From contig SVDN01000003.1 of NCBI GenBank assembly GCA_015057825.1, forward strand, positions 62,001 through 126,000: a stretch of DNA of 64,000 nt. Direction: 5' to 3'. Positions 46,757 through 55,344 of this stretch are shown piece after piece. The stretch comes from Lachnospiraceae bacterium (GTDB taxonomy: Bacteria > Bacillota > Clostridia > Lachnospirales > Lachnospiraceae). Below the pieces are notes generated by a model. It searched no databases. It saw nothing but the letters and a program-made list of their open reading frames with translations, and had not been told where the DNA came from. Position 1 is the first letter of the stretch; every line of letters starts with the position of its first letter. The translations under genes and the position numbers were made by a program.

Positions 46757-46785
46757 GCAGGTATTCACTTGGATACCTGCTTTTT
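46757..46785 (+). terminator. terminator between the integrase remnant and the XRE gene
   Basis: GCAGGTAT (46757-46764) pairs with ATACCTGC (46773-46780), then TTTTT. Confidence 0.75.
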
Positions 46786-46806
46786 CGTGCATCTTGTGAG
46801 CGTACT

Positions 46807-47163
46807 TCATTTGATTGATTTTTGTTCAGACAATTTGGCAGCATAGGTGGATAATCTTTTGATCATGTTATCATTTGACATTTTACAGATATTGATTATT
46901 TCAAATAATTCCGGATCGGCTGATTTAAATATGGTATATGAAACAGGCATAGGATCATCAGACTGGTCTGTCAAGTACTCAACAGATGTATTTAGAACAT
47001 TTGCAATGACTGTTATTGTTTGAATAGAGGGTATTCTGGTGCCCGCTTCGTATCGCAAATATGCCGGTTGCGAAAGCTGCATTCTTTTGGCCGCTTCTAA
47101 TTTGCTGATGCCAAGTTTTTCTCTGCATTCTTTTAATCTGGATATATTTAATGAAACATTCAT
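46807..47163 (-). CDS. XRE-family transcriptional regulator
   Basis: 118 aa. The helix-turn-helix (LKECREKLGISKLEAAKRMQ, LSQPAYLRYEAGTRIPSIQT) occupies residues 8-65; a short helical C-terminus probably dimerises. It is transcribed away from the unknown cassette at 47.3-50.1 kb, and its promoter lies inside the 22-bp palindrome between them. It is very probably a repressor of both itself and the cassette, comparable to regulators of small mobile elements. Confidence 0.88.
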   Translation of the reverse strand: MNVSLNISRLKECREKLGISKLEAAKRMQLSQPAYLRYEAGTRIPSIQTITVIANVLNTSVEYLTDQSDDPMPVSYTIFKSADPELFEIINICKMSNDNMIKRLSTYAAKLSEQKSIK

Positions 47164-47227
47164 AGTAGTAACTCCCTCAAAAAAATCATTATATAAAGGA
47201 TGGATTGATTGCTATAGATTATCAAAA

Positions 47228-47291
47228 CCTCCATTGATTATACCATTGGAATATGTTATTATCAATATACCAATGGTATAATCAATGGAGG
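47228..47291. promoter_or_regulatory. palindromic divergent promoter/operator of the XRE cassette
   Basis: Two perfect 22-bp inverted arms (47228-47249 and 47270-47291) flank 20 bp. Each arm holds two copies of CCATTG/CAATGG 12 bp apart (47231, 47243, 47271, 47283), giving four half-sites. Minus promoter: TTGATA (47260-47265), 17 nt, TATAAT (47237-47242). The plus -10 TATAAT is 47277-47282 with a weak -35. Both -10 boxes lie between half-sites, so a bound repressor would block both promoters. The right arm also supplies GGAGGG to the next gene. Confidence 0.8.
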
Positions 47292-47302
47292 GAGAAGATA
47301 TC

Positions 47303-48409
47303 ATGACAAAGAATGACAATAATAAGATGGAAAAGATAATGGCAGCATCTCCGGAGACATTATCCCTAATTATTACAGAAGAGGAATACTATCTGGTATT
47401 AAAGGCGCTTGATCTGTATAGCCGGATTTGGATAGGTCAATATGACAGGATTGATGATTTGAGCATTTATGATACCGGAGATAAGTGGAATCAGAATTCT
47501 GTAAGCCACATGTTGTTTCAACAGATTCGTGATTTACTGATTCCGTATTTAGCCGGACGTGGTGATTATACATGCTGTTCCTTGGGCATATGGAGTGATA
47601 AAACAGATATCAGGGCAATAAATGCGTATGACATCCAGCAACGACTACGGTATGAGGTGTCATGGTATAAAAACCCTGAGGGGGATATAACAGTGAATTA
47701 TGATAAGCCGTTGATCAGGGGGGATTTAGGAGATTTTTCTGTTTTTTGTCATAGAAATGACGATGATGTAATCGTTACGCTATATTTATCTGAGGAACAA
47801 TTAAAAACAATACAAACAGCTCTGGAAGTATTGAGGTTATTAATCAGACGAGAAATAAAGCCTGCTTTTATGTTCTTTACATCGAATGAAGAGGCGTTGT
47901 CTGTTGCTGAGGAACTTACAAAAGTATACAAGGGATTTGAGTTTCGTTCATTTTCGTCTGATAAGGATTATGGAAGAAAGATATATGGGGATCTTATAAG
48001 TAAGACAGTTATGCTGATGGAAAGAATTAATAAAACAAGTGAAGAAAAAGCGTATGTGGAATATATCCGAGTGAATGTACCACCAGCCAATCCTTTCATA
48101 CCTTTTGAGGAAGCGGTGGAAATATTAGACCAGCCGTTTGAACATTTCAAAAAGACCAGAAGAAAGATTCCGCCAAATGATGTCTTGAACTATCCGGGGG
48201 CTGGTTTCCTTACAAAAGTAATCGGAAGAGAACGTTCTACAACAGACTATCTGATGGTGTGGTATGAAGGAAAAACCAGAACAGAGTATTATTATGTGGG
48301 TGAAGATTTTTTATTCAAACACGGTGGACAGATAGATATTCCTAGGGATATAAAAGAATACATTCGATTGAAGTGCAAAAAAAGGAAGAATCATGGGAAA
48401 AGAGATTGA
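47303..48409 (+). CDS. uncharacterised protein, first gene of the XRE-controlled cassette
   Basis: 368 aa from the ATG at 47303 (GGAGGGAG upstream; an ATG at 47285 lies within the operator). I recognise no family. It is soluble and acidic with a basic tail (RLKCKKRKNHGKRD). Two segments begin alike: LIITEEEYYLVLKALDLYSR (about residue 20) and VTLYLSEEQLKTIQTALEVL (about 150), suggesting an internal repeat. The C-terminal third has FKKTRRKIPPNDVLNYPGAG. No catalytic motif is obvious. Confidence 0.6.
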   Translation: MTKNDNNKMEKIMAASPETLSLIITEEEYYLVLKALDLYSRIWIGQYDRIDDLSIYDTGDKWNQNSVSHMLFQQIRDLLIPYLAGRGDYTCCSLGIWSDKTDIRAINAYDIQQRLRYEVSWYKNPEGDITVNYDKPLIRGDLGDFSVFCHRNDDDVIVTLYLSEEQLKTIQTALEVLRLLIRREIKPAFMFFTSNEEALSVAEELTKVYKGFEFRSFSSDKDYGRKIYGDLISKTVMLMERINKTSEEKAYVEYIRVNVPPANPFIPFEEAVEILDQPFEHFKKTRRKIPPNDVLNYPGAGFLTKVIGRERSTTDYLMVWYEGKTRTEYYYVGEDFLFKHGGQIDIPRDIKEYIRLKCKKRKNHGKRD

Positions 48410-48476
48410 CACAACAATAAAGGAAATTGTTAATCAAATGAATGATTTAGGGCAGGGAGGAAATATAATCATATGA
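48393..48476 (+). CDS. 27-aa small ORF linking two cassette genes
   Basis: The ATG at 48393 has AAAAGGAAG upstream, inside the end of the previous gene. The peptide MGKEIDTTIKEIVNQMNDLG continues for seven more residues. It ends in an ATGA overlap with the next start (48473). The GGGAGG inside it is the next gene's ribosome site. It may be a real small protein or only a coupling device. Confidence 0.45.
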   Translation: MGKEIDTTIKEIVNQMNDLGQGGNIII

Positions 48477-49165
48477 AAACTATTCAACAGGTATTGAAAG
48501 AAACAGATCACAAATCAATAGAATCTGCCTATTTTTATGAGCATCCGATTAATCTATGGGAAGTAAAGGACTTTGATGATATTACGATCGGAGAATTTAA
48601 TAATAGTATATCTGCCAGGTTTCAGGACTTTCTGAATAGACTATGTGAGATGAATGCAGAAGCTAGTCCGGAAAAGCAGGGAATATTATTTGTGTATAAA
48701 TCGCAAACGCATGATATTATATTAGGTGAGGTGGTAGGACTAATTCACGCAGATGAATTAATGGGTACGGAGGAACTTGAGAATCTTCCTTTATATGCAT
48801 ATGAATTTACGGAACAAAAAGAGGCGTTAAGTTTCCTCGTTTCAGATAATAAGCTGACACAGGATAATATAATGGATGTGATTGTTGATTTTTTACATGA
48901 AATATCTTTCTTTGGGTATGATCAGGAAAGCCTTGAAGAAGAAAAGAAACAACTCGATGAATCGATTAAGGAATGCGAGGAACATCCGGAACGATTGATT
49001 ACATTTAATCATGAGGAATTCTGTAGAGAATATGGAATTCCAATTACGGAAGAATACCCAGAGGAGAACGAAAAGAAAAGAGCATTCTATGATGCGGGTA
49101 TGGAATATACGCGGTATTGTAAAGCAATAGAACTTCAAAGGATAAAGGATTCGTTTGGAAAATAG
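48473..49165 (+). CDS. uncharacterised acidic protein in the XRE-controlled cassette
   Basis: 230 aa, strongly acidic, no membrane helix or signal. It begins MKTIQQVLKETDHKSIESAY and has a Glu/Lys-rich helical C-terminal half (SLEEEKKQLDESIKECEEHP). I believe similar uncharacterised proteins occur in Clostridia, but cannot name the family safely. Translation is coupled to the small ORF before it; the RhuM-Fic gene follows 27 nt later. Confidence 0.6.
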   Translation: MKTIQQVLKETDHKSIESAYFYEHPINLWEVKDFDDITIGEFNNSISARFQDFLNRLCEMNAEASPEKQGILFVYKSQTHDIILGEVVGLIHADELMGTEELENLPLYAYEFTEQKEALSFLVSDNKLTQDNIMDVIVDFLHEISFFGYDQESLEEEKKQLDESIKECEEHPERLITFNHEEFCREYGIPITEEYPEENEKKRAFYDAGMEYTRYCKAIELQRIKDSFGK

Positions 49166-49192
49166 AGCGGATAGATTTGGAAAGGATGCAAT

Positions 49193-50137
49193 ATGGGAAG
49201 TATTAATGAGATTGTTTTATTTGAAACTGATGATAAAGAAGTAACGTTATCAGTACCAATGGATGAAGACACCGTATGGCTGACGCAAGAACAAATGAGT
49301 AGTCTATTTGCTACTGCCAGATCATCTATAGCATACCATATCGGAAATATTTTCAAGGAGGGAGAACTTGAGAAAGATACTTCTGTCGAAATTTTCGACA
49401 GAAGTACAAATAATGCATCAAGACCACCGAAATACTATAATCTTGATGTGATTATTTCTGTTGGATATCGTGTTAAATCCAAGCGTGGTATAGAATTCAG
49501 ACAGTGGGCAAGCAAAGTTCTGAAGCAATATATGGTCGATGGTTACGCAATCAATGAAAAGCGACTTAATGCGTTGGAAAAGACTGTAGATATCCAAACA
49601 CGAATGTTAGCAGATGCATTAAATGTTGAAGAGAAAGATGTACTTCGTGCGGTTAATTTATATACAGACAGTTTAATTTTGTTAGACCAGTACGATCATC
49701 AAGCGATAGTAAAGCCTACGGGGGCAAAACCTATTTATAGGATTACCTATGACGACTGTATGAAAATGGTTTCGCACATGAAGGATTCATTTGAGACTGA
49801 TGTGTTTGGAGTGGAAAAAGAAAAAGGAAAAGTAAACGGTATCATTTCCGCTATTTACCAAAGCGCATTTGGAGAAGATGCTTATCCTTCCATAGAAGAA
49901 AAGGCTTCAAATCTTTTATACTTTATGATCAAAGATCATCCGTTTGCGGATGGGTGTAAGAGAATAGCGGCTTCTTTGTTTTTGGAATTTTTGGAGAGAA
50001 ATGATGCATTACTTAGAGATGGCAATAAACGTATTGGTGACGGAGAACTAGTTGCTATTACACTTATGATTGCAGAATCTAATCCAGAGGAAAAGGATGT
50101 TATGGTAAAGCTGGTTATGAATTTACTTAACATGTGA
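49193..50137 (+). CDS. RhuM-like / Fic domain fusion protein
   Basis: 314 aa. Residues 1-120 match the RhuM family (DEDTVWLTQEQMSSLFATAR, PPKYYNLDVIISVGYRVKS). The C-terminal half is a Fic/Doc domain with the active-site loop HPFADGCKRIAASLFLEF. Fic proteins transfer AMP or similar groups to target proteins. The canonical loop is HPFxxGNxR; here the Asn is Cys, which may alter Mg2+/phosphate binding. It closes the XRE-controlled cassette, and RhuM-type genes are common on islands. Confidence 0.82.
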   Translation: MGSINEIVLFETDDKEVTLSVPMDEDTVWLTQEQMSSLFATARSSIAYHIGNIFKEGELEKDTSVEIFDRSTNNASRPPKYYNLDVIISVGYRVKSKRGIEFRQWASKVLKQYMVDGYAINEKRLNALEKTVDIQTRMLADALNVEEKDVLRAVNLYTDSLILLDQYDHQAIVKPTGAKPIYRITYDDCMKMVSHMKDSFETDVFGVEKEKGKVNGIISAIYQSAFGEDAYPSIEEKASNLLYFMIKDHPFADGCKRIAASLFLEFLERNDALLRDGNKRIGDGELVAITLMIAESNPEEKDVMVKLVMNLLNM

Positions 50138-50142
50138 TTTGG

Positions 50143-50175
50143 TTAGAATCACAAATTAAGTGAGAGTGATTCTAA
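50143..50175 (+). terminator. hairpin after the RhuM-Fic gene
   Basis: TTAGAATCAC (50143-50152) pairs perfectly with GTGATTCTAA (50166-50175). No T-run follows directly. The next 250 bp to the remnant at 50430 hold only AT-rich sequence with short AATTTAGT repeats (about 50325-50362). Confidence 0.5.
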
Positions 50176-50429
50176 AATGATTCTATTTTTTCGAAAAATA
50201 CAGGAAATACAAGGTGTTTTAGGAAGATAAAATAATAGGAACATTGAATTTACCGGTATTTCACACGAGAAACAATTATGGGACTAGGGAGATGGAATAG
50301 AAAACAATTCAATAAATAATTCAGTAATTTAGTAAGTCATTAATTTAGTAATTTAGTAATTCATTATGCATTAAGCTCTGTGATAAGAATAAAAGAGCTT
50401 ATGAAGAATGGCATATATTTGGGTGATAA

Positions 50430-50536
50430 CCTTGTAAGATTACAGTGTCTCGGATAGCTATGCCTTAAAGGGCGTATCTCAGGATGAAATTAATGCGTTA
50501 CATTATGTGGCTATGTCAGTGTTGCAAAAGAAATAG
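50430..50536 (+). pseudogene. 3' fragment of an acetolactate decarboxylase-like gene
   Basis: CTTGTAAGATTACA followed by a frame reading SYALKGVSQDEINAL matches the end of the intact gene at 51769-52494 (TYALKGASQDEIKSV and the DNA before it). About 45 bp between the two matching blocks are missing. No upstream part of the gene is recognisable. It looks like a leftover of a deleted or replaced copy. Confidence 0.55.
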
Positions 50537-50556
50537 TTTTATGGAAAAATATAACT

Positions 50557-51744
50557 ATGAAAACAGTTATAATAAGCGATTTGCATTTGGGGATTGACGA
50601 CAAGTACGCGGAAACAATAAAAAACCGTCCCTTGTTGGTTAGCTTTTTGGAAAAGTTGATAAACGAAAAAGAAATTGATGAGCTGGTAATAAACGGTGAT
50701 TTTTTCGACCAATGGGTATTGCCTGCGGATTATGACTGCCCGGAAGATACGGATGCATTTTACAAAGCATGCGCAAAAAACAACGAAGAAGTTATGGATG
50801 CTTTTAAGGCTTTAATGAAAGCCGGAATTAAGCTTGTATATATTCCGGGGAACCACGATATGACCATGAGCGCGGAAACATTGGACGCCATATTGCCGGG
50901 AATAGTACAGGCAAGGGAAGGCGCAGGGCTTGGAAGCTATCGCACCGGAGAAAGAGGTGAAGTGCTTATAGAGCATTCCCACCGTTATGAGCTGTTTTGC
51001 GCACCGGATTGTTTATCAAACAAAGAATTTATGGAATACGGCGAGCCAATATTGCCTCTTGGTTTTTTCTTCAGCAAAATAGGTATGTCTTTGGTGGGTG
51101 ACGGAAGTTTTGAAAATATGCCCGAAAACCCTATAAAAATAGCGGAAATCGAAAAACCGGCAAAGGATGCCCCGGACTATGACACATACTTGTATTACAA
51201 GATTTGGTACGATGTGATAACAAGCATGTTTCCTGCGGAAAGGGATCTTGACGAGAAATTTGTAAAAGTGCGTGTAGACGGCTTTAAGGGGGAATTTAGC
51301 GTCAAAGATATATTGCCGGAAAAACATCCGGACGGAATATATGCAAAGCTATATAAAAACGTGCAGGGGCGTTGGGAAGAACTGCAGAAGTTAAACGGCG
51401 TAAAAAGCCCTGTGGACGTAAGGCATCACATTGAGCATATAATAGACCAAAACGAGCGTATGCTGATTCCGAAGCGTCAGTACTTTGATGCGGATGAAAG
51501 CATAGATTTGGTGGTATTTGGACATTCCCATATCCCGATTTACAAAGAGTATGAGGGGTATGGCAGAAAAAAGATATTTGTAAACGAGGGATCTTGGCTG
51601 GATATAAACTATTCAGCTCCGGAATATAAGGCGACATTTGCGCTTGTTGAATCGACGAAAGATGGGACAAACGCGAAGGTATACAAGTGTGAAAGGAAAG
51701 GGAAAGAGCTCCGGTTCGTGGATATAACGGAAAAAATAAGCTGA
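50557..51744 (+). CDS. calcineurin-like metallophosphoesterase
   Basis: 395 aa. The dimetal site is visible: SDLHLGID, NGDFFDQW, IPGNHDMTM, HSHRY and FGHSHIPIYKEY. The fold recalls UDP-2,3-diacylglucosamine hydrolases (LpxH), but a Gram-positive cell would not make lipid A, so the substrate is unknown. No clear ribosome site precedes the ATG, though MKTVIISDLHLG is the expected start. The next gene follows 24 nt later. Confidence 0.85.
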   Translation: MKTVIISDLHLGIDDKYAETIKNRPLLVSFLEKLINEKEIDELVINGDFFDQWVLPADYDCPEDTDAFYKACAKNNEEVMDAFKALMKAGIKLVYIPGNHDMTMSAETLDAILPGIVQAREGAGLGSYRTGERGEVLIEHSHRYELFCAPDCLSNKEFMEYGEPILPLGFFFSKIGMSLVGDGSFENMPENPIKIAEIEKPAKDAPDYDTYLYYKIWYDVITSMFPAERDLDEKFVKVRVDGFKGEFSVKDILPEKHPDGIYAKLYKNVQGRWEELQKLNGVKSPVDVRHHIEHIIDQNERMLIPKRQYFDADESIDLVVFGHSHIPIYKEYEGYGRKKIFVNEGSWLDINYSAPEYKATFALVESTKDGTNAKVYKCERKGKELRFVDITEKIS

Positions 51745-51768
51745 CCGGAGATGTAGGAGGGGAAAAAT

Positions 51769-52494
51769 ATGGGGAAATTTTATCAAGTATCTACTTTGCA
51801 GGCACTTGCATTGGGATTTTCAAAGTCGGTTATTACAGTAGAAGAGCTTATAAGACATGGAGATATAGGACTTGGGACATTTGAAGATGTTGATGGTGAG
51901 ATGATTATATTAGATGGAAACTGTTATCGTGCCAAGAATAACGGAGAAGTGGTAGCTGCGGAAAATAACAGAGGTGTCCCATTTGCTTCCGTATGTAGAT
52001 TTCAATCACATCGTCATGAAAAAGTAGGAAAAACAGATACGATTGAACATCTTAAGGAGTGGTTGACTCTTTGCATAGAAGAAGAATTCGGACTTAATTC
52101 CATGTATGCAGTGCGGATTGATGGTGATTTTTCCAAGGTGGATGCAAGGTCTGAATCCGGGACCAAGGCCCATCATGTGACCTTGAAAGATGCTCTTAGC
52201 GTTACGCAAAAGGCATTTGTTTTTGAAAATATAAAAGGTTCTCTTGTTTGCGTATATTACCCCGATTATATGGATGGAATAAATGCTGCGGGATGGCATC
52301 TTCATTTCCTTTCGGAAGATAGAAAAGCAGGTGGGCATGTATTTGATATAAGTTTGAATCAGGGAGAGGCAAAATTTTGTAAGATTACAAGTGTGGAGGT
52401 TAGGATACCGGATACGCCGGCATTTGATACCTATGCTCTAAAAGGGGCATCTCAGGATGAAATTAAAAGTGTGGAGCAAGGGAAGAACAGATAA
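51769..52494 (+). CDS. budA: alpha-acetolactate decarboxylase
   Basis: 241 aa. The zinc ligands appear in AGWHLHFLSEDRKAGGH, and the conserved early Glu region in GLGTFEDVDGEMIILDG. It converts acetolactate to acetoin, a neutral fermentation product. GGAGGGG precedes the ATG. No acetolactate synthase gene is adjacent. A 3' fragment of a second copy lies at 50430-50536. Confidence 0.93.
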   Translation: MGKFYQVSTLQALALGFSKSVITVEELIRHGDIGLGTFEDVDGEMIILDGNCYRAKNNGEVVAAENNRGVPFASVCRFQSHRHEKVGKTDTIEHLKEWLTLCIEEEFGLNSMYAVRIDGDFSKVDARSESGTKAHHVTLKDALSVTQKAFVFENIKGSLVCVYYPDYMDGINAAGWHLHFLSEDRKAGGHVFDISLNQGEAKFCKITSVEVRIPDTPAFDTYALKGASQDEIKSVEQGKNR

Positions 52495-52530
52495 CATAAG
52501 GATAAGAAAAATCAGGACAGCCTTAGTTGA

Positions 52531-52560
52531 TTGAAAAAAAGTAGCACCTTCTGATATAAT
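52531..52560 (+). promoter_or_regulatory. promoter of the ABC fusion gene
   Basis: TTGAAA (52531-52536), 18-nt spacer, TATAAT (52555-52560). Confidence 0.7.
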
Positions 52561-52582
52561 TAACATATCGGGGGGTGTTTTT

Positions 52583-55324
52583 TTGACTAAAAACAGAAGA
52601 TGGGAAATCATCATAATAATTGCTATAGTTTTGGCTATCATATTACCGCAGATAGTGGGCACGACATATGTGAGCGATTCCAATGCCTCTGTGGGCGATG
52701 ATGGATATATTTCCACGGATAAGACATTTGAAGATTTTGCTGAACCCGGAACCAAGATTGGCATTCTTACCGGAACATATTGGGCCGATGCGGTTATGGA
52801 GAGATATCCGCAAGCGGAAGTTTTGTATTACAATTCTTTCGCGGATGAATACAGCGCTTTGGATTCGGGGGCAATCGATGCGGCCGTGGGTTATGTCAGT
52901 TCAAAAGGGGAATTGAAAGAAACACATCCGGATATCGCTTTTATCGACGATTATTTTAAGATGTACCAGACCTCTTTCGGAGTGCAAAAAACAGCCAAAG
53001 GTGATGCTTTAAAAAAGGAATTCGATGAGTATTTAAAAGGCATCCGAGACAATGGTGATTATGACAAGATTCTTGAGAAGTGGGAAGATACGAACCGTCA
53101 AGGAAACGTAATCAGAGACTTCGAATTTACAGGTGAAAAAGGTCCTCTTCGCATATGCACAACAGCTATGTGGGAACCGATGACATTCTATTCCGGAAGT
53201 GAAATAACGGGAGCATTTATAGAGTTGACATACGGCTTTTGTGAGGAATACGGTTATACTCCGGTAGTGGAATGCATTTCATATTCGGCTTGTATAACAG
53301 GCATAGGAAGCGGTTCTTATGACTTACTTGCGGATACTTTTACCGGTACGGAAGAAAATGCGGTAAGCATAAATGCAACGGCTCCGCTTCTTGATGACCC
53401 GATTTATCTTGCCGTAAAGGAAGACGGCGGCAGTAAGGAAGTGCCAAAAGCACAGGCATTTATAGACAAAATCAAAGATAGTATAAATAGAAACTTCATA
53501 AAGGAAGGCCGTTATAAGATGGTGCTTTCGGGCCTTGTGGTGACCCTTTTGCTTTCTGCATTATCGGGAGCTTTCGGAACGGCCTTGGGCGCATTAATTT
53601 GCTTTATGCATACAAGAAAAAGCGGTCCGGTTCCCGCCTTTGCACGACTTTATATTAAGGTGTTTCGAGGCTTGCCTTTGTTGGTTTGGTTGATGCTTTT
53701 GTGTTATGTTGTATTTAAAGGCAGCGGTCTGTCCGCATTTTGGATATCCGTAATAGCCTTTACCATGGACTTTTCGGCATACAGTGCGGAAATCTTCAGA
53801 AGCGGCATAGAAGCTGTTCCGAAGGGCCAGTATATGGCGGCGGAAGCATTGGGATTTAAGCGAGGTCGGGCATTTTTTAAAGTAGTTATGCCTCAGGCAT
53901 TGGTGCATATTATTCCGGTTTACAGCGGACAATTAATATCCACCATTAAAATGACTTCCATTGCGGGCTATATATCCGTGGAGGAACTGACAAAAGTAAC
54001 GGACATTATAAGAAGCAGGACTTTTGATGCATTCTTTCCTTTGCTTTTTTCGGCAATAGTATACTTTGTTCTTTCCGTAGTTGTAATAAGGCTGCTTCGC
54101 ATTGCAGAATCGAAAATAAGGCCTATAAAGCGCAAGATTCCGAAAGAAATAGTTAAGGTTGCGGAAGAATATTCGACACAGGATATGGGAAGATTCGTAA
54201 ACAACAGCGCAAACGCCGAGAAAAACGAGAAGGAAACTCTTTTGGAAGTTTCGCATCTTAGAAAGAGTTTTGGAGATGTCACGCCGTTGAAAGATGTAAA
54301 TTGCAAGATTAATAAAGGGGATATTATATCTATAATCGGTCCTTCGGGAACGGGAAAAAGTACCCTTTTATATCTGCTTAACCGACTGATAAAGCCGGAT
54401 GGCGGAACAGTATATTTTGAAGGGGAAGACACAAGCAGCAAAAACTATGACTTGAGTGCACTGAGAAAAAGGTTGGGAATGGTTTTCCAGTCGTTTAATC
54501 TGTTCGGGCACCTAAGCGTTATTGAAAATATTACCCTTGCACAGACATCACTTTTGGGCAGAAGCAAAGCAGATGCGGCGAAGAAAGCAATGGATCTTCT
54601 TACAAAGGTCGGCCTTTCCGATAAAGCATTTAACCTGCCGGAAGAACTGTCGGGAGGACAACAGCAAAGAATTGCCATAGTTAGGGCGCTTGCAATGGAT
54701 CCTCATGTAATATTGTTTGATGAGCCAACATCGGCTCTTGACCCTACAATGGTAGGAGAAGTGCTGGCGGTGCTTAAGGGCTTGGCAAATGAAGGATGTA
54801 CCATGCTGGTGGTAACACACGAAATGAACTTTGCCAAGGATGTATCAAACAGAGTATTTTATATGGATCAGGGACTTATATATGAAGAGGGAAGCCCTGA
54901 GGAAATATTCAATTCGCCTAAAAAAGAACTTACAAGACGCTTTATCAAGACCATTAAAGTCTTTGAGACGACGATGGATACAAAAGGCTTTGATTATATT
55001 AAGTTTATCAGCGACATAAAGCAGTTCGGATTTAACAATCTGATTGACAGAAAGAAAGTCCATCATATGCAGATAGTGGCAGAAGAATTGTGCTACAACA
55101 CTCTGCTTGTGGGGCTTGCCAAAGACGAAAAACTTAAGCTTAGCTTTGAGTATAACGAAAAAGACGGCGGAGAAGTGTACATGAAAATAAGCTATGACGG
55201 CAAAGAGCAACATCCGCTGGAAGAAATGGATGAAATGTCGCGCGCCATTATACTTGGCGTATGCTACGAAGCAGAGCATAGCTACGAAGACGGTAAAAAT
55301 GTATTAACGGCGAAAATACGCTAA
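52583..55324 (+). CDS. four-part amino-acid ABC importer fusion
   Basis: 913 aa from a TTG start with GGGGGTG upstream. Order: membrane anchor (10-30), a partial and a second SBP_bac_3-like binding domain (about 50-290), a HisM/GlnP-like permease (about 320-520, with [16 protein letters not shown]) and a GlnQ-like ATPase ([30 protein letters not shown]). About 110 further residues follow, with [19 protein letters not shown], resembling a GHKL/anti-sigma ATPase N-box. Binding-permease fusions are known; carrying the ATPase and an extra domain on one chain is unusual. Confidence 0.85.
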   Translation: MTKNRRWEIIIIIAIVLAIILPQIVGTTYVSDSNASVGDDGYISTDKTFEDFAEPGTKIGILTGTYWADAVMERYPQAEVLYYNSFADEYSALDSGAIDAAVGYVSSKGELKETHPDIAFIDDYFKMYQTSFGVQKTAKGDALKKEFDEYLKGIRDNGDYDKILEKWEDTNRQGNVIRDFEFTGEKGPLRICTTAMWEPMTFYSGSEITGAFIELTYGFCEEYGYTPVVECISYSACITGIGSGSYDLLADTFTGTEENAVSINATAPLLDDPIYLAVKEDGGSKEVPKAQAFIDKIKDSINRNFIKEGRYKMVLSGLVVTLLLSALSGAFGTALGALICFMHTRKSGPVPAFARLYIKVFRGLPLLVWLMLLCYVVFKGSGLSAFWISVIAFTMDFSAYSAEIFRSGIEAVPKGQYMAAEALGFKRGRAFFKVVMPQALVHIIPVYSGQLISTIKMTSIAGYISVEELTKVTDIIRSRTFDAFFPLLFSAIVYFVLSVVVIRLLRIAESKIRPIKRKIPKEIVKVAEEYSTQDMGRFVNNSANAEKNEKETLLEVSHLRKSFGDVTPLKDVNCKINKGDIISIIGPSGTGKSTLLYLLNRLIKPDGGTVYFEGEDTSSKNYDLSALRKRLGMVFQSFNLFGHLSVIENITLAQTSLLGRSKADAAKKAMDLLTKVGLSDKAFNLPEELSGGQQQRIAIVRALAMDPHVILFDEPTSALDPTMVGEVLAVLKGLANEGCTMLVVTHEMNFAKDVSNRVFYMDQGLIYEEGSPEEIFNSPKKELTRRFIKTIKVFETTMDTKGFDYIKFISDIKQFGFNNLIDRKKVHHMQIVAEELCYNTLLVGLAKDEKLKLSFEYNEKDGGEVYMKISYDGKEQHPLEEMDEMSRAIILGVCYEAEHSYEDGKNVLTAKIR

Positions 55325-55344
55325 GGAAGTAGGAACAATCAACT

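Noticed and set aside
46086..50300. Possible attachment-site pair: the guaA end GAGATGGAGTAG and GAGATGGAATAG at about 50289
   Set aside because: Only 12 bases with one mismatch and no longer flanking identity; likely chance. A strain comparison would decide.
50315..50365. AATTTAGT-rich tandem repeat
   Set aside because: Short, irregular AT-rich units in a gap beside a pseudogene; most likely simple-sequence drift rather than an origin or array.
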